From positions 62,001-126,000 of the forward strand of contig JAHIUA010000077.1 of the NCBI GenBank assembly GCA_018817385.1: a stretch of DNA of 64,000 bases. The letters are read 5' to 3'. Shown here piece after piece: positions 48,287 through 58,064 of this stretch (its first letter is position 1; the number at the start of each line of letters is the position of its first letter). This DNA comes from Pseudomonadota bacterium. Lineage in GTDB: Bacteria; Desulfobacterota; Desulfobulbia; Desulfobulbales; Desulfocapsaceae. The notes beneath the pieces were generated by a model. That model was not told the origin of the DNA, did no database searches, and saw only the letters and a list, made by a program, of their open reading frames with translations. Position numbers and translations under genes: made by a program.

Positions 48287-49492
48287 ATGGACACATTCCT
48301 CGCCAGACAGCCAATATTTGACCGGAACCTCAATATCTATGGATATGAGCTCCTCTTTCGAGCAGATCCAAGCAATATTTTTCCGGAAATAGACGGCGAC
48401 TGCGCCACTGCCAAAATCCTCTCCTCCTCCTTTTTCACCGTCGGCATTGAAGAAATCACCAACGGCAAAAAGGCCTTTGTCAACTTCACCGAAGAACTGC
48501 TCCTCCAGGGAACAGCCCACATGTTTTCTTCGGAAACCATTATCATCGAACTCTTGGAAAACATCTCTCCCAGCCCAGAAGTCATCGCAGCCAGCCAGGA
48601 ACTTCGCAAAAAGCACTACGATCTGGCCCTTGACGATTTCACCTGGAGTGAAGATTTTATTCCTCTGCTGCAAGAGGCCACTTTTATCAAGATCGATTTC
48701 CAGCAAAGCAGTGAGCAAGAGATCCTGACAATCAGTGAGATGGCCAAAAAATATGACTGCATCCTCCTTGCTGAAAAAATTGAAACCTACCAGGAATTCA
48801 ATCAGGCCAAGTCATTAGGCTTCGGTTATTTTCAGGGGTATTTCTTTTCCAGGCCCGAGATGATGCAGAACAAAGACATCTCACCCATGAAACAAAACGT
48901 CCTCCAGCTCCTGATGAAAGTTTTTTGCGAAGACTTCTCCATTGATGAGCTCGAAGAGACCATCTGCCGCGATGTGTCAATGAGCTTCAAGCTCCTGAAT
49001 TATATAAATTCTGCAGCCTTTTCCCGGCTTACCCCAATCCAATCGGTTCGCCAGGCCATCGCCTTTCTCGGTATCAACGAATTTCGTATTTTTGTCACTG
49101 TCATTGCTGTGGCCAAACTGTGTCAGGAGAAACCAAGCGAACTGATCCGTTCGTCGGTGATCAGAGCCCGATTCCTGGCCTTGCTGGCCATTGAACTGGG
49201 CAAAAAAAAGGACAAGGACATCTACTTCATGCTCGGTCTCTTTTCCCTCATTGATGCCATGCTTGACCACTCCATGGATGAGCTGATGAAGAACCTGCCG
49301 ATCAATGACGCTTTGAAAAAAGCACTGACAAAACGACGGGGTGAACTTTTTTCTGCCCTGGAATTTATTGAACTGTATGAACAGGGTGAATGGGACATCC
49401 TGGAACAAAGGAGCCAGGCCGCAGAGATTCCCGAAGGCAAGATCGCCTCCTTTTACCTCGAAGCCATCACCTGGGCAGATAATTGTCCCTGA
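48287..49492 (+). CDS. EAL-HDOD signalling protein (YuxH-like)
   Basis: 401 residues. The N-terminal EAL-like domain (~1-195) has YELLFRA in place of EAL, with acidic and lysine positions still recognisable (VNFTEELL, IIELLEN, LALDDF, IKIDF). The C-terminal HDOD domain (~200-390) has ICRDVSMSFKLLNYINSAAF and SVRQAIAFLG but no HD pair. This EAL-HDOD layout is known from YuxH and CdgJ, which affect motility; many have lost c-di-GMP hydrolysis. No obvious ribosome site precedes the ATG. Gene stands alone. Confidence 0.87.
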   Translation: MDTFLARQPIFDRNLNIYGYELLFRADPSNIFPEIDGDCATAKILSSSFFTVGIEEITNGKKAFVNFTEELLLQGTAHMFSSETIIIELLENISPSPEVIAASQELRKKHYDLALDDFTWSEDFIPLLQEATFIKIDFQQSSEQEILTISEMAKKYDCILLAEKIETYQEFNQAKSLGFGYFQGYFFSRPEMMQNKDISPMKQNVLQLLMKVFCEDFSIDELEETICRDVSMSFKLLNYINSAAFSRLTPIQSVRQAIAFLGINEFRIFVTVIAVAKLCQEKPSELIRSSVIRARFLALLAIELGKKKDKDIYFMLGLFSLIDAMLDHSMDELMKNLPINDALKKALTKRRGELFSALEFIELYEQGEWDILEQRSQAAEIPEGKIASFYLEAITWADNCP

Positions 49493-49820
49493 GGGATCTT
49501 CAGTTCCTCGTCTCATTCTTCCTTTTGCCAGTGACGGTCTTCTTCTCCATACCTGGCCCTTTTCCTTCAATCCTCAGAGTCCCCACCCACCTTGTTGCCC
49601 ATCAATTTTTATTCAATCATAACTCATCGAGATAGCGGCAATTCAATCCATCAAAGGCCTTGACTGAGAAAAAACTCTCTCATTTCCAGACAGACACCAG
49701 TTAGTGTTTGAGATTTACTCCTTGCCAGAGTATCTTCCACTCACAAATTCCTTCAAAAATTTTTCCAGGAAGATTTTCCTGGCAGAGGTAAGATCCTTCA
49801 TTTCTTTCAGGAAAAAAAGT

Positions 49821-50270
49821 ATGCGGGCAGTGGTGCAGCGAGTCAGCAAGGCCTCAGTTACTGTGGACACCCAAATCAGCGGAGAAATCGGTGCCGGCCT
49901 CCTTGTCCTCCTCGGTGTCCATCGCGATGACGGAGAAAATGAAGTCAAATGGCTGGTCGACAAGATCATCAATCTGCGGATTTTTGCAGATGATGCTGGG
50001 AAAATGAACCGTTCCCTGCTCGACACCGGCGGTGCCATGCTTATTGTTTCCCAATTCACCCTGTATGGCGATTGCCGCAAAGGGAGAAGACCTGGCTATT
50101 CAACGGCTGCCCCTCCGGATAAGGCTGATGCCCTGTATCAACGATTCGTCAGTGAGGTGGAACAAAGGAACATCCGCACTGCCTGCGGTCAATTTCAGGC
50201 CCATATGGCTGTCGATCTTATTAACGACGGACCGGTAACCCTCCTCCTGGACTCCAGTAAACTTTTTTAA
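49821..50270 (+). CDS. dtd: D-aminoacyl-tRNA deacylase
   Basis: 149 residues from the ATG at 49821; frames starting further upstream add 39 residues with no family similarity. It is typical Dtd: [16 protein letters not shown] at the start, the catalytic-region motif [17 protein letters not shown], and [11 protein letters not shown] near the end. It removes D-amino acids from mischarged tRNA (and glycine from tRNA-Ala). The next gene begins 18 bases later. Confidence 0.96.
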   Translation: MRAVVQRVSKASVTVDTQISGEIGAGLLVLLGVHRDDGENEVKWLVDKIINLRIFADDAGKMNRSLLDTGGAMLIVSQFTLYGDCRKGRRPGYSTAAPPDKADALYQRFVSEVEQRNIRTACGQFQAHMAVDLINDGPVTLLLDSSKLF

Positions 50271-50287
50271 TTGAGCAAACTACGATT

Positions 50288-53206
50288 ATGATCTTCACTC
50301 CCGGTACCTCCTACTCTGGATTCACTCTGAAACAGCATCAATACCTTTCAGAAATCAAAGCCGATGTCTATCTCTTTGAACACGACACCCTTGCCTGTCC
50401 GCTGCTGGCGATCAAAAATGACGATAGCAACAAGACCTTTTCTGCCTCCTTTAACACCATCCCCACCGATTCCACAGGAGTGGCCCACATCCTTGAACAC
50501 TCAGTGCTCATGGGATCGAAAAAGTATCCGGTAAAAGATGTCTTTGGCGAGATCAACAAGGGTGGCCTCATGACCTTTCTCAACGCCATGACCGGCTCAG
50601 ACATCACCTACTATCCCTTTGCCACCAGAAATCTGAACGAATATTTCAATATCATGGATGTGTATATGGATGTGATGCTCAATCCACTCCTGGAGCGCTC
50701 AACCTTTGAGCAGGAAGGCTGGCACTACCACCAGGAAGGCCCGGATATGCCCCTCCAGTATCAAGGTGTGGTCTATAATGAGATGAAGGGTGCCTTTTCA
50801 GACCCCATCCGTCTCATTTTTCATCATATCTTTGGTGGACTCATGCCCGGCTCCACCTATGCCCATGAATCCGGAGGGGATCCACAAAACATTCCCGACC
50901 TCAGCTACGAAGAATTCTGTACCTTTCATAAAACCCATTATCATCCTTCCAATGGTACTTTTTTTGTCTATGGCGATGCCCCTCTCGAAAAGGAACTGCG
51001 CTACCTGCAGGACAACTTTCTCTGCCGCTTTCCACAACGGGGGGAGCGGATGGCGGTGGTATCCGGCTCTGCCATCGAAGAGATAACCTTCATCGAGGAC
51101 AGGTATGGTGTGGAATCCTCCGACACAGCCGGCAAGACCTTCCACGCCGTGGGAACCAGTGTCAACACGGTACAGAACCGTCAGGAAAACGCCGCCTTCC
51201 AGATCATTGCCAATATCCTCTACAATTCAGATGCCTCTCCTCTGAAAAATGCGATCATTTCCAGCGGACTGTGCAAGGACTTCGGTGGCTTTTACCTCTC
51301 CTCTTCAAGTTTCAAAACCCTGATGGTCACCTACCTGGTAGGCAGTGAACCTGAAAAACGCGATGCGTTTCTCTCTCTCTACAACAAGACCCTTTCTGAA
51401 ATGGCCGCCACTGGCCTGGGTCATGATTTGATCCTCTCTGAACTGAACAAATACGAATTCGGGGTCCGGGAAGAGGGTTGCAAGGCCCAGCGTGGACTCG
51501 ACCTCATCGGTAAGGCGATGTCCGCCTTTAAATACGGCACAGATCCCTATGATGCCCTGCAGATCGATGAGCTCCTGATCACTATTCGCCATAAGGCCTT
51601 AAATGAGAACTATTTTGAAAAGCTGATCGACCAATATCTCCTCAATAACCCGGCAACCGTGGTTGTCACCCTGAAACCAGATCCCGGAAAACAGGCCGAA
51701 GGACAGGCCCGAGAAACTGCCCGACTCCAGGAATACAGTAAGAGTCTTGACCAATCCGGACGGGACAAGATCATCGCCCGAACCCGGGAACTGATGGCCA
51801 ACCAACAACTGCCCAACAGCGTGGAAACTCTCTCCCTCCTGCCCCAGCTCAACCTTGCTGATCTCACCCCGGATATCCCGGTGCATCAGGTACAGGCCAC
51901 TGAGATAGGTGGCTGTGAACTGTTAACCAGTAACCTGCCTACCGATCATATTTCCTTTATCGATATCGGCTTTGACATCTCCTGTCTGCCTTCCAAGTTT
52001 CTTCCCTGGCTCGACCTCTTTGGCACCATCGCCACCGAGATCGGTACCGACAAGATGGATTACATGCACTTTGCCCGGGAAATAAGCACCTGTACCGGCG
52101 GTTTTTCGCACAACTTTCATTGTCATATCAAAAAAGGGGAACAGGGCCACTTCCGTCCTATTCTCTGGTTTCAGATGAAATGCCTGCCCGAATATCAAGA
52201 GCCGGCCATGCAGTTGCTGACCGAGGTTTTTACCAATCTTTCCCTCAAAGATCGGGCCCACATCCGTGAGATTGTGGTACGAGAGTTTGCCTGGTCCGAA
52301 CACGAAGCCCAGAGCGAGGGGTATGGCCTGGCCACATCACTGGCATTTGCCCCTTTAAGCAAGGCGGGGGCCATGAATGAGCTTATCTCCGGTGTATCCG
52401 CCTATCGCAGCACCAAGGAACTGGCCCACAACTATCAAGCCCATGAAGATGCCTTTCTTGCAGGATTGGAGGAAATGGCGCAGTTCATTTTCAATCGCAA
52501 CAACCTCCTCCTCTCCATCACCGCCGATGACCAGGAACTCGATTCATTCAAAGAACTCTGTGGAGACCTGATCAATGCCCTCCCGGACAAGATTCTCCAC
52601 AAGCAGGAGTTAATTCCCCCGCAATTCCCTCGCCACGAGGCCCTGATCACCTCCGCCGATGTGGTGTATGCAGTACAAAGTGGTAATCTGTTACCGGAAT
52701 GTGAGGGATATACTGGCCATTTTGAAGTACTGAAGACCTATCTCTCCCGTGACTATCTCTGGAACACGGTGCGGCAGATGGGCGGTGCCTACGGCTGCTT
52801 TATCCAGTTCAGTCATCTCAGTGGCAATTTTGCAGTGATCAGCTACCGCGATCCCCAAGTAAGAAAGACCTACGACAGCTACCAGGCCATACCTGCAATT
52901 ATCACCAGACTCGATCTCCCCAAAGAGGTGTTACAACAGCTCGTAATAGGCACCTACGGAAATTTTACCCCTCTCCAGGGCCCTGCTGGCAAAGGACTTA
53001 CTGCCCGCAACGAATATCTGAGCGGCATTAGCGTAGAATACAAACAGCAACGGATAGAGGAAATAATCAGTACCTCTGTGGACGACCTCCGCTCGTACGC
53101 TTCTGCCTTTGCCCAGATGATGCCTGACAGCCACCGGGTAGTCATCGGCAATCGGGCCAAGATCGATGCGGACAGTGATCTCTTTGATGTGGTTGCCGAA
53201 CTGTGA
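50288..53206 (+). CDS. M16C-family zinc metallopeptidase (presequence protease-like)
   Basis: 972 residues, the full length of the PreP/M16C group. The inverted zinc motif HxxEH is HILEHSVLMGS (His67, Glu70, His71), with the downstream glutamate in the GVVYNEMKGAFSDP stretch. No signal peptide, so it is probably cytoplasmic and degrades short peptides. The second half keeps the M16 fold without a metal site. It may be co-transcribed with dtd. Confidence 0.94.
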   Translation: MIFTPGTSYSGFTLKQHQYLSEIKADVYLFEHDTLACPLLAIKNDDSNKTFSASFNTIPTDSTGVAHILEHSVLMGSKKYPVKDVFGEINKGGLMTFLNAMTGSDITYYPFATRNLNEYFNIMDVYMDVMLNPLLERSTFEQEGWHYHQEGPDMPLQYQGVVYNEMKGAFSDPIRLIFHHIFGGLMPGSTYAHESGGDPQNIPDLSYEEFCTFHKTHYHPSNGTFFVYGDAPLEKELRYLQDNFLCRFPQRGERMAVVSGSAIEEITFIEDRYGVESSDTAGKTFHAVGTSVNTVQNRQENAAFQIIANILYNSDASPLKNAIISSGLCKDFGGFYLSSSSFKTLMVTYLVGSEPEKRDAFLSLYNKTLSEMAATGLGHDLILSELNKYEFGVREEGCKAQRGLDLIGKAMSAFKYGTDPYDALQIDELLITIRHKALNENYFEKLIDQYLLNNPATVVVTLKPDPGKQAEGQARETARLQEYSKSLDQSGRDKIIARTRELMANQQLPNSVETLSLLPQLNLADLTPDIPVHQVQATEIGGCELLTSNLPTDHISFIDIGFDISCLPSKFLPWLDLFGTIATEIGTDKMDYMHFAREISTCTGGFSHNFHCHIKKGEQGHFRPILWFQMKCLPEYQEPAMQLLTEVFTNLSLKDRAHIREIVVREFAWSEHEAQSEGYGLATSLAFAPLSKAGAMNELISGVSAYRSTKELAHNYQAHEDAFLAGLEEMAQFIFNRNNLLLSITADDQELDSFKELCGDLINALPDKILHKQELIPPQFPRHEALITSADVVYAVQSGNLLPECEGYTGHFEVLKTYLSRDYLWNTVRQMGGAYGCFIQFSHLSGNFAVISYRDPQVRKTYDSYQAIPAIITRLDLPKEVLQQLVIGTYGNFTPLQGPAGKGLTARNEYLSGISVEYKQQRIEEIISTSVDDLRSYASAFAQMMPDSHRVVIGNRAKIDADSDLFDVVAEL

Positions 53207-53281
53207 GGAAAAAGCGAGACAGATAATCGGAAAAGCCGCCAGGCTTGGTCTTGGCCGCAAGAGGAGACAAGGACAAAAGGA

Positions 53282-53374
53282 ATCTTGAATAGGTTTTTTT
53301 ATTCAAGATCGAGAAAAGAGAACATCAAATGGACCGGCAGAGAAGAAAGAGGGGCCCCATTTTTCTTCTCTGCC
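53282..53374. other. Two strong hairpins in the peptidase-methyltransferase gap
   Basis: Hairpin 1: 9-bp stem (53282-53290 with 53301-53309) with a T-rich loop. Hairpin 2: 13-bp stem (53336-53348 with 53362-53374) whose loop contains a GGGGCCCC palindrome. No T run follows either. They could terminate, protect or regulate RNA. The gap 53207-53435 has no other feature. Confidence 0.6.
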
Positions 53375-53435
53375 CTGGCCAGGAGATTGGACGAAGAGGT
53401 TATTATTCAAGAGGACTGGAGGAGAAGACAGAATC

Positions 53436-54053
53436 ATGACAAGCACACATTTTGACAAGGCCGCAACAGACTGGGATACCAAACAGCCAAGGGTTCAGCT
53501 TGCGGCAAAGATCAGCGCAGCCATTGCCAGACTCCCTCTGTCTGCGACAATGGATGCCATGGAATATGGCTGCGGTACCGGCCTGGTTGGCCTCTCCCTG
53601 GCCCCAACTCTTGGTCATCTGACCGCCATTGACACCTCTCAGGGCATGCTTGATGTCCTGCAGGAAAAGATAGTCGAGCAAGGAATCGCTAACGTCTCCC
53701 CTTTACGTTGCGACCTCCTGATCGACGACTACAGCAAGCGACACGACCTTATCTTCTGTGCCATGGCCCTGCACCACGTCCAGGAATTCGAACCCCTCTT
53801 ACAACGCTTTGCCGGACTCCTCAACCAAGGCGGCTATCTTGCCCTGGCCGACCTGGCCCAGGAAGACGGCTCATTCCACGATCCATCAGCAGAAGGAGTC
53901 CATCACCATGGTTTTGACAGCGAGCAGCTCGCGGCTATCCTCAGCGCCGCCGGCCTGATCAAGATCAAAAGCGAAATCATTCACACCCTGATTAAAGGAG
54001 AGGGGGACGGCACACAGTATCCGGTCTTCCTCCTCAGCGCTCAAAAAGCTTGA
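53436..54053 (+). CDS. SAM-dependent class I methyltransferase
   Basis: 205 residues. The SAM-binding motif I is MEYGCGTGLVGLSLAP (near residue 43), followed by the acidic residue of motif II in LTAIDTSQGM. A later segment, CAMALHHVQEF, is typical of the UbiE/Methyltransf_11 group. Substrate unknown. GAGGACTGGAGGAG precedes the ATG. Confidence 0.88.
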   Translation: MTSTHFDKAATDWDTKQPRVQLAAKISAAIARLPLSATMDAMEYGCGTGLVGLSLAPTLGHLTAIDTSQGMLDVLQEKIVEQGIANVSPLRCDLLIDDYSKRHDLIFCAMALHHVQEFEPLLQRFAGLLNQGGYLALADLAQEDGSFHDPSAEGVHHHGFDSEQLAAILSAAGLIKIKSEIIHTLIKGEGDGTQYPVFLLSAQKA

Positions 54054-54139
54054 CATATCTATTTCTTTTCATCTCCAACCTCTTGCCGACTCTGCTGCAG
54101 GAATAGACGCCCTGGGGCAGATATGAAACGAGGACGCCC

Positions 54140-54904
54140 GTGGACATCGTTCCCCTTGATCTTCATTTTCACGGCTGGCTGACAGCACTCATCCAGCGAG
54201 TCAGGCGTGAAAACGGCCTGCTCACCCCTCCCCTCAACCGCCGCACATCCATCAAAGATATCATTGAATCCTTTGGCGTGCCACACACTGAAGTCGGATC
54301 CATCCAGGTCAACCGCCACCTGGTCTCCTTTGCTCACATTATTGAGGAGGAAAGCTCTGTGGAAATCTTCCCTCTTCAGCCACCGGTCAATGTCCTTGCC
54401 CCCTGCCTCCTGCGAGCAAAACCCCTTGCCGCCATCCGCTTCCTGGTAGACGCCAATGTGGGAAAACTGACCGGAAAATTACGGATGGCTGGTTTCGAGA
54501 CCTTCTACGACCCCCAGTGGCAGGATGCGGAACTGGCCGAGATGGCCGAAAAGTGGCAGTGTATCCTCTTGAGCAGAGATCTTCAGCTCCTCAAACGAAA
54601 AAAGATAGCATTCGGACACTTCGTACGGGAATCCCTCCCCGCCAAACAACTGGCTGAAGTTATCCACTTTTATGGCCTCTCTGACAAAATCCGTCCATTC
54701 AGCCGCTGCATGCATTGCAATGGCCACCTGATCGCTGTGCCAAAACAGGAGATCATTGACCAACTTGAACCACTCACCCGGAAATATTATTACAGTTTTC
54801 GCCGTTGCAGTTCATGCAAGCAGATATACTGGTCCGGTAGCCACCGTCAGGCGATGAAAAAGACCCTCAAAGAACTGAGCCAGTATCGTCCACTCGTCTA
54901 CTGA
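54140..54904 (+). CDS. Mut7-C RNase-domain protein with ubiquitin-like N-terminus
   Basis: 254 residues from a GTG at 54140 (GAGG upstream). The N-terminal ~85 residues look like the ubiquitin/MoaD-type fold that often precedes Mut7-C (SIKDIIESFGVPHTEVG, VEIFPL). The Mut7-C PIN-like nuclease region follows (FLVDANVGKLTGKLRMAGF, LLSRDLQLL), and a C-terminal zinc ribbon with CMHC and CSSC completes it. A role in RNA cleavage is predicted for the family. The gap 54905-55295 holds nothing I can support. Confidence 0.88.
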   Translation: MDIVPLDLHFHGWLTALIQRVRRENGLLTPPLNRRTSIKDIIESFGVPHTEVGSIQVNRHLVSFAHIIEEESSVEIFPLQPPVNVLAPCLLRAKPLAAIRFLVDANVGKLTGKLRMAGFETFYDPQWQDAELAEMAEKWQCILLSRDLQLLKRKKIAFGHFVRESLPAKQLAEVIHFYGLSDKIRPFSRCMHCNGHLIAVPKQEIIDQLEPLTRKYYYSFRRCSSCKQIYWSGSHRQAMKKTLKELSQYRPLVY

Positions 54905-55295
54905 AGGCCAAGTGTTTCTTGAAATCCTCTACCCAGCCAGGATCTTAAGCACTCAATGCCACCCCAGGAAAGGGAACAGGTACAGTTGCTCCTGCGAAGA
55001 CCTCCTCTTTTCAGGAAAAAACTGCTCCAACCCAACTGTCCCCCCCCCTGCTGTAACCTGCAAAAAAAACGTCCCTTTGCCCCTCACCAGGCAACAGGTT
55101 TTATCTCTAAGAGATCCTCCTATTCCCTTGACGTGGCCCTCTTAATATGGAACCATAGGCATAGCGGAAGATTTTGATTTCATAACACAACAGCTCCTAT
55201 GCTGCTTCCTCTGAGACACGTTTAGAGGGACACCGTTTCCCGGTCAAAGAAATTGTGAAGGCTACAGCTGAGAGCTTTTTGGGAGCCATCTCCTT

Positions 55296-55796
55296 ATGAG
55301 CAAACAAGCCGTCTGCGAAAGCAGTCAAAAATCGACATTCTTACTCCTCTTGATCCTCTTTTTTCTCTTCAATGCAGCGATGCTGTTTCGCGCCGCAGTA
55401 AACAGCCTTTATTTCATGGAGGATCCCGGAAAAGACTACTCCGAGATCACGGCCACCGTTACCGCCCTTCTCCCAGAGAACAATCCAGCAGCTCATGAAA
55501 AGGCGTTCATCACCCCTGTCTTCTCTTTTTCTTACCAGGGAGAGCCGATGACCCGCGAGGCTCCGGCACTTCACTATCCCCAGTTGGATAAGCCACCAGC
55601 ATATCAGATGGGCGATGAAGTCCTTCTCTGGATCAACAATTATCGAGGAGAGATTATCCTGCCGCCACCGTTAAGCCAGAAAGATACGGGAATATCACAA
55701 CTCATGATCAGCTTCCTCTCGTTTGTCCTGGCCATGGTTTTGTGGAAGGTTCGCAACCTGCTTGCCAAACGAAAAGCAACAGAAATTGTTTGCTAG
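55296..55796 (+). CDS. DUF3592-like membrane protein
   Basis: 166 residues with two membrane spans (~14-38 and ~132-152) and a periplasmic beta-rich middle (ITPVFSFSYQGEPM, MGDEVLLWINN), the pattern of DUF3592 proteins. No catalytic motif. A likely start with ATG behind GGAGCC is used. Between 55797 and 56165 there is no gene I can support. Confidence 0.7.
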   Translation: MSKQAVCESSQKSTFLLLLILFFLFNAAMLFRAAVNSLYFMEDPGKDYSEITATVTALLPENNPAAHEKAFITPVFSFSYQGEPMTREAPALHYPQLDKPPAYQMGDEVLLWINNYRGEIILPPPLSQKDTGISQLMISFLSFVLAMVLWKVRNLLAKRKATEIVC

Positions 55797-56165
55797 CATC
55801 CTCCACCCATCCCGGTTTTATCGTCTCCAGGTCGAGCGGTTTTGCAACGCCATCAGCCCCTCATCTTTTCTTCGCCATACCGGGACGATAGAAAGGCCAC
55901 AACAGAGAAAAGCGCCCGCTTTGTTGCCGTCCACTCGAGACCGACTGAAACAGGGCATCCTTATGAGTACACACAATTCTGTTGCCAGGGAATGTTTTCC
56001 CTTTCCCCTTTTCGCTTTTTCTTTTATTCTGTATCTTCCAAAATCTCCCCTTAATGGCCATATAATTCTTGGTGAAAGACAATACGGTCACAATTTCAAA
56101 CTCTTATCAACTAAGAGACAAATTCTTAGAATATCCAAGTAAGAATCTAACCAAAGGAAACTCTT

Positions 56166-56858
56166 ATGGAATACTCTTCTGAAGTAAAAGAAATGTGTAC
56201 CCTTGCCCAGGGGACCAACCATGGGCCTTCGCCTATTCCCCAGGAAGGGGGATGGACTCAGGCCAGGGAAATAAAAGATATTCGCGGTCTGACCCACGGT
56301 ATTGGCTGGTGTGCCCCGCATCAGGGGGCCTGTAAACTGACCTTGAATATCAAAGACGGTATTATTGAAGAGGCCCTTATTGAGACCATAGGCTGTACCG
56401 GAATGACCCATTCTGCGGCCATGGCCTCTGAAATCATGCCTGGCAAGACCATCCTTGAAGCCCTCAATACCGACCTTGTCTGTGATGCTATTAATACTGC
56501 CATGCGTGAGCTCTTCCTCCAGATCGTCTACGGACGCAGTCAATCTGCCTTTTCCGAAGGTGGCCTCCCGATTGGCGCGGGCCTGGAAGATCTGGGCAAG
56601 GGCTTGCGCTCCGTGACGGCAACCACCTACGGAACCAAACTCAAAGGCCCCCGTTACCTGGAAGTTACAGAAGGCTACGTCCTGGAGCTGGCTCTGGATG
56701 CAAACGATGAGATCATTGGTTATAAATTTGTTCATCTTGGCCGCATGATGGATGCCATCAGGAAGGGTGAGGATGCCAACAAGGCCCTGGAAGCCGCCAC
56801 CGGAACGTACGGCCGCTTTGCAGAGGGTGTTAAAACCATTGATCCGCGCAAGGAATAA
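56166..56858 (+). CDS. IscU/NifU-like iron-sulfur scaffold-type protein
   Basis: 230 residues. The N-terminal ~130 residues resemble the NifU-N/IscU fold, with IETIGCTGMTHSAAMASEI taking the place of the usual cluster-binding loop and the MPGKTILEAL helix after it. Other cysteines are in WCAPHQGAC and LVCDAI. The C-terminal half (~130-230) is specific to this subgroup. It is followed 11 bases later by the GGGtGRT-protein gene, and this pair recurs in anaerobes by my recollection. Iron-sulfur assembly for a particular enzyme is a plausible but unproven role. Confidence 0.8.
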   Translation: MEYSSEVKEMCTLAQGTNHGPSPIPQEGGWTQAREIKDIRGLTHGIGWCAPHQGACKLTLNIKDGIIEEALIETIGCTGMTHSAAMASEIMPGKTILEALNTDLVCDAINTAMRELFLQIVYGRSQSAFSEGGLPIGAGLEDLGKGLRSVTATTYGTKLKGPRYLEVTEGYVLELALDANDEIIGYKFVHLGRMMDAIRKGEDANKALEAATGTYGRFAEGVKTIDPRKE

Positions 56859-56869
56859 GGAGAAACCAT

Positions 56870-57865
56870 ATGGCACTGTTTGAAAGTTACGACAGACGGA
56901 TCAACCAGATCACCCCTGTTTTAAAAAAATACGGCATAAAGAACCTGGAAGAGGCCAAAGAAATCTGCAACGCCTATGGCGTAGATGTGGCAGCAATCGT
57001 CAAAAAGATCCAACCCATCTGCTTTGAAAATGCCTGCTGGGCCTACACCCTGGGTGCTGCCATTGCTATCAAGAAGGGAGAAACCAAGGCCGTCGATATC
57101 GCCACCACTCTGGGTGAGGGTCTGCAGGCCTTCTGTATCCCCGGCTCTGTGGCTGACAATCGCCAGGTGGGTATCGGTCATGGCAACCTGGCCTCCATGC
57201 TCCTCCGTGAAGAAACCAAGTGTTTTGCCTTCATAGCCGGCCACGAGTCCTTTGCTGCGGCAGAGGGCGCCATCGGTATTGCCAAATCCGCCAACCGGGT
57301 CAGGAACGAACCACTGCGTGTCATCCTCAACGGACTTGGCAAAGATGCGGCCCATATCATCTCCCGCATCAACGGTTTTACCCACGTGGAAACCAAGTAC
57401 GACTATGCCAACTCCAAACTGTCAGTGGTCAAAGAGACCCCGTACTCAACGGGAGACCGTGGGGCAGTACGCTGTTATGGGGCTGATGACGTACGCGAAG
57501 GTGTAGCCATTAACCATCTGGAAGGTGTGGATGTCTCCATCACCGGTAATTCCACCAACCCCACCCGCTTCCAGCATCCGGTGGCGGGAACCTACAAAAA
57601 GGAATGTAACCTCCAGGGGAAACGTTACTTTTCGGTGGCCTCAGGTGGTGGTACAGGACGTACCCTCCATCCGGACAACATGGGTGCAGGCCCTGCCTCC
57701 TACGGCATGACCGACACCATGGGCCGCATGCATTCCGATGCCCAGTTTGCCGGTTCTTCTTCAGTGCCAGCACATGTGGAGATGATGGGCCTCATTGGCA
57801 TGGGCAACAATCCCATGGTTGGGGCTTCGGTGTCCGTGGCTGTAGCCCTGGAACAGGCCAGTTGA
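56870..57865 (+). CDS. GGGtGRT family protein
   Basis: 331 residues containing the motif that names the family, SGGGTGRTLHPDNMGAGPAS (near residue 263). The N-terminal third is helical (YGVDVAAIVKKIQPICFENA) and the centre has Gly-rich beta turns. No membrane span or known enzyme motif. AAGGAGA precedes the ATG. It ends the two-gene unit, with a terminator 45 bases on. Function is not known. Confidence 0.9.
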   Translation: MALFESYDRRINQITPVLKKYGIKNLEEAKEICNAYGVDVAAIVKKIQPICFENACWAYTLGAAIAIKKGETKAVDIATTLGEGLQAFCIPGSVADNRQVGIGHGNLASMLLREETKCFAFIAGHESFAAAEGAIGIAKSANRVRNEPLRVILNGLGKDAAHIISRINGFTHVETKYDYANSKLSVVKETPYSTGDRGAVRCYGADDVREGVAINHLEGVDVSITGNSTNPTRFQHPVAGTYKKECNLQGKRYFSVASGGGTGRTLHPDNMGAGPASYGMTDTMGRMHSDAQFAGSSSVPAHVEMMGLIGMGNNPMVGASVSVAVALEQAS

Positions 57866-57909
57866 TAACAGAAGTTTGTTGAGAGGCTGAAGACACTGGG
57901 GAAGAAAAC

Positions 57910-57950
57910 AAAAATAGCCGGACGGTAGTGACGTCCGGCTATTTTTGTTT
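57910..57950. terminator. Bidirectional rho-independent terminator
   Basis: A 14-bp perfect stem (57910-57923 with 57933-57946) with A and T runs on opposite ends works for both the GGGtGRT gene (plus) and the repeat-protein gene ending at 58065 (minus). Confidence 0.93.
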
Positions 57951-58064
57951 CTGCAACTCTGGCAGAGTGGTATGAGGAGAGCCCTCTCTCAAAGATCCTG
58001 TTGAATTCCACTCCTCTTTTCCCCTTGAAGGGAGGCCAGGATGGCCGCTTCGCAATCAGTCTGC

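Noticed and set aside
55797-56165. Short frames in the gap before the IscU-like gene
   Set aside because: None has a ribosome site plus plausible protein sequence.
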